Assembly (NCBI GenBank): GCA_945827465.1
Contig: CALZOH010000159.1
Span: 1 to 7,639, forward strand
Source: an uncultured Prevotellaceae bacterium
Lineage (GTDB): Bacteria > Bacteroidota > Bacteroidia > Bacteroidales > Bacteroidaceae
Direction of reading: 5' to 3'
Length of the DNA stretch: 7,639 nucleotides
Shown: positions 7,573 through 7,639 of the stretch, one piece after another
Position numbering within the stretch: position 1 is the first letter of the stretch
Layout: each line of letters starts with the position of its first letter
Notes under the pieces: generated by a model
What the model saw: the letters and a program-made list of their open reading frames with translations, nothing else
The model's database searches: none
What the model was told of the DNA's origin: nothing
Translations under genes and position numbers: made by a program

Positions 7573-7596
7573 TTTACACGTCCTGTAAAATGGTTT
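7573..7596. repeat. Palindromic direct repeat, copy 1
   Basis: This 24-nt unit is made of TTTACA (7573-7578), spacer CGTCC (7579-7583), TGTAAA (7584-7589) and the tail ATGGTTT. The first and third parts are perfect inverted repeats of 6 bp. Copy 2 at 7616-7639 differs only at 7583 (C here, A there), so 23 of 24 bases agree at a 43-bp period. It begins 19 bp after the DUF4886 stop codon. The function is unknown; it could be a protein-binding operator, a weak terminator hairpin or a member of a dispersed intergenic repeat family. Confidence 0.9.
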
Positions 7597-7609
7597 TGTA
7601 CCCCTACAA
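7596..7609. repeat. Small inverted repeat between the two palindromic repeats
   Basis: The sequence TTGTA-CCCC-TACAA is a 5-bp inverted repeat around a four-C loop. It sits between repeat copies 1 and 2, and forms the tip of the longer potential hairpin 7584-7621. On its own it is too short to mean much; its symmetric placement between the two copies is what makes it notable. Confidence 0.7.
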
Positions 7610-7612
7610 TTT

Positions 7613-7639
7613 CATTTTACACGTCATGTAAAATGGTTT
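7613..7639. repeat. Palindromic direct repeat, copy 2, at the contig end
   Basis: The second copy carries longer symmetric arms: CATTTTACA (7613-7621), spacer CGTCA (7622-7626) and TGTAAAATG (7627-7635), a perfect 9-bp inverted repeat, followed by GTTT. The part shared with copy 1 is 7616-7639, ending at the last base of the window, so further copies may follow beyond it. As RNA it would form an AT-rich stem with a short T tract after it, resembling a weak intrinsic terminator for the upstream gene unit, but the near-identical direct repetition is not explained by a terminator alone. Confidence 0.88.

Noticed and set aside
7573..7596. Confident intrinsic terminator after the DUF4886 gene
   Set aside because: The stem is only 6 bp and AT-rich with a short T tract interrupted from the stem by ATGG; termination is possible but not supported enough to annotate as such.
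7573..7639. CRISPR array
   Set aside because: There are only two units of 24 nt with a 19-nt interval that is itself palindromic, no cas genes nearby, and the arms are fully symmetric; this does not fit repeat-spacer architecture.

Overview
The window reads as the end of a metagenomic or draft-genome contig from a member of the order Bacteroidales (phylum Bacteroidota), most likely Prevotella or a close relative. The order rests on the gene set: a Bacteroidota-type DnaN C-terminus, a DUF4835/PorD protein of the type IX secretion system, a DUF4886 secreted hydrolase, and no Shine-Dalgarno sequences before any start. The genus is a guess from overall protein resemblance.

Layout. Bases 1-46 are not biological. 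They are an Illumina Nextera P7-side adapter: the last four bases of the P7 sequence, an 8-base index, the transposase read-2 tail and the 19-bp Tn5 mosaic end. Genomic DNA starts at 47, inside dnaN (sliding clamp), of which only the last third is present. After it, all on the + strand, come a DEDDh 3'-5' exonuclease with an ExoX-like C-terminal domain (406-1188), coaBC (1188-2402), porD/DUF4835 (2384-3292), recN (3299-4978), a secreted protein with a degenerate trypsin-like domain followed by TPRs (4975-6720), and a secreted DUF4886 SGNH-like hydrolase (6724-7554). Every junction is a gap of 9 bp or less, or an overlap of 1, 4 or 19 bp, so the seven genes look like one polycistronic unit whose promoter lies off the left edge. 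The minus strand holds only shadow ORFs.

Functionally the unit mixes DNA replication and repair (clamp, exonuclease, RecN), coenzyme A synthesis (CoaBC) and cell-envelope or secreted proteins (PorD, pseudoprotease-TPR, DUF4886). The final 85 bp are non-coding and contain the most unexplained sequence in the window: two 24-nt copies of a palindromic repeat at a 43-bp period, separated by a smaller palindrome. The second copy ends exactly at the last base, so the contig probably broke in a longer or dispersed repeat family.

I do not see a clear new biological system here. The items most worth a second look are the terminal palindromic repeats, the pseudoprotease-TPR protein coupled to recN, and the adapter sequence, which needs trimming.
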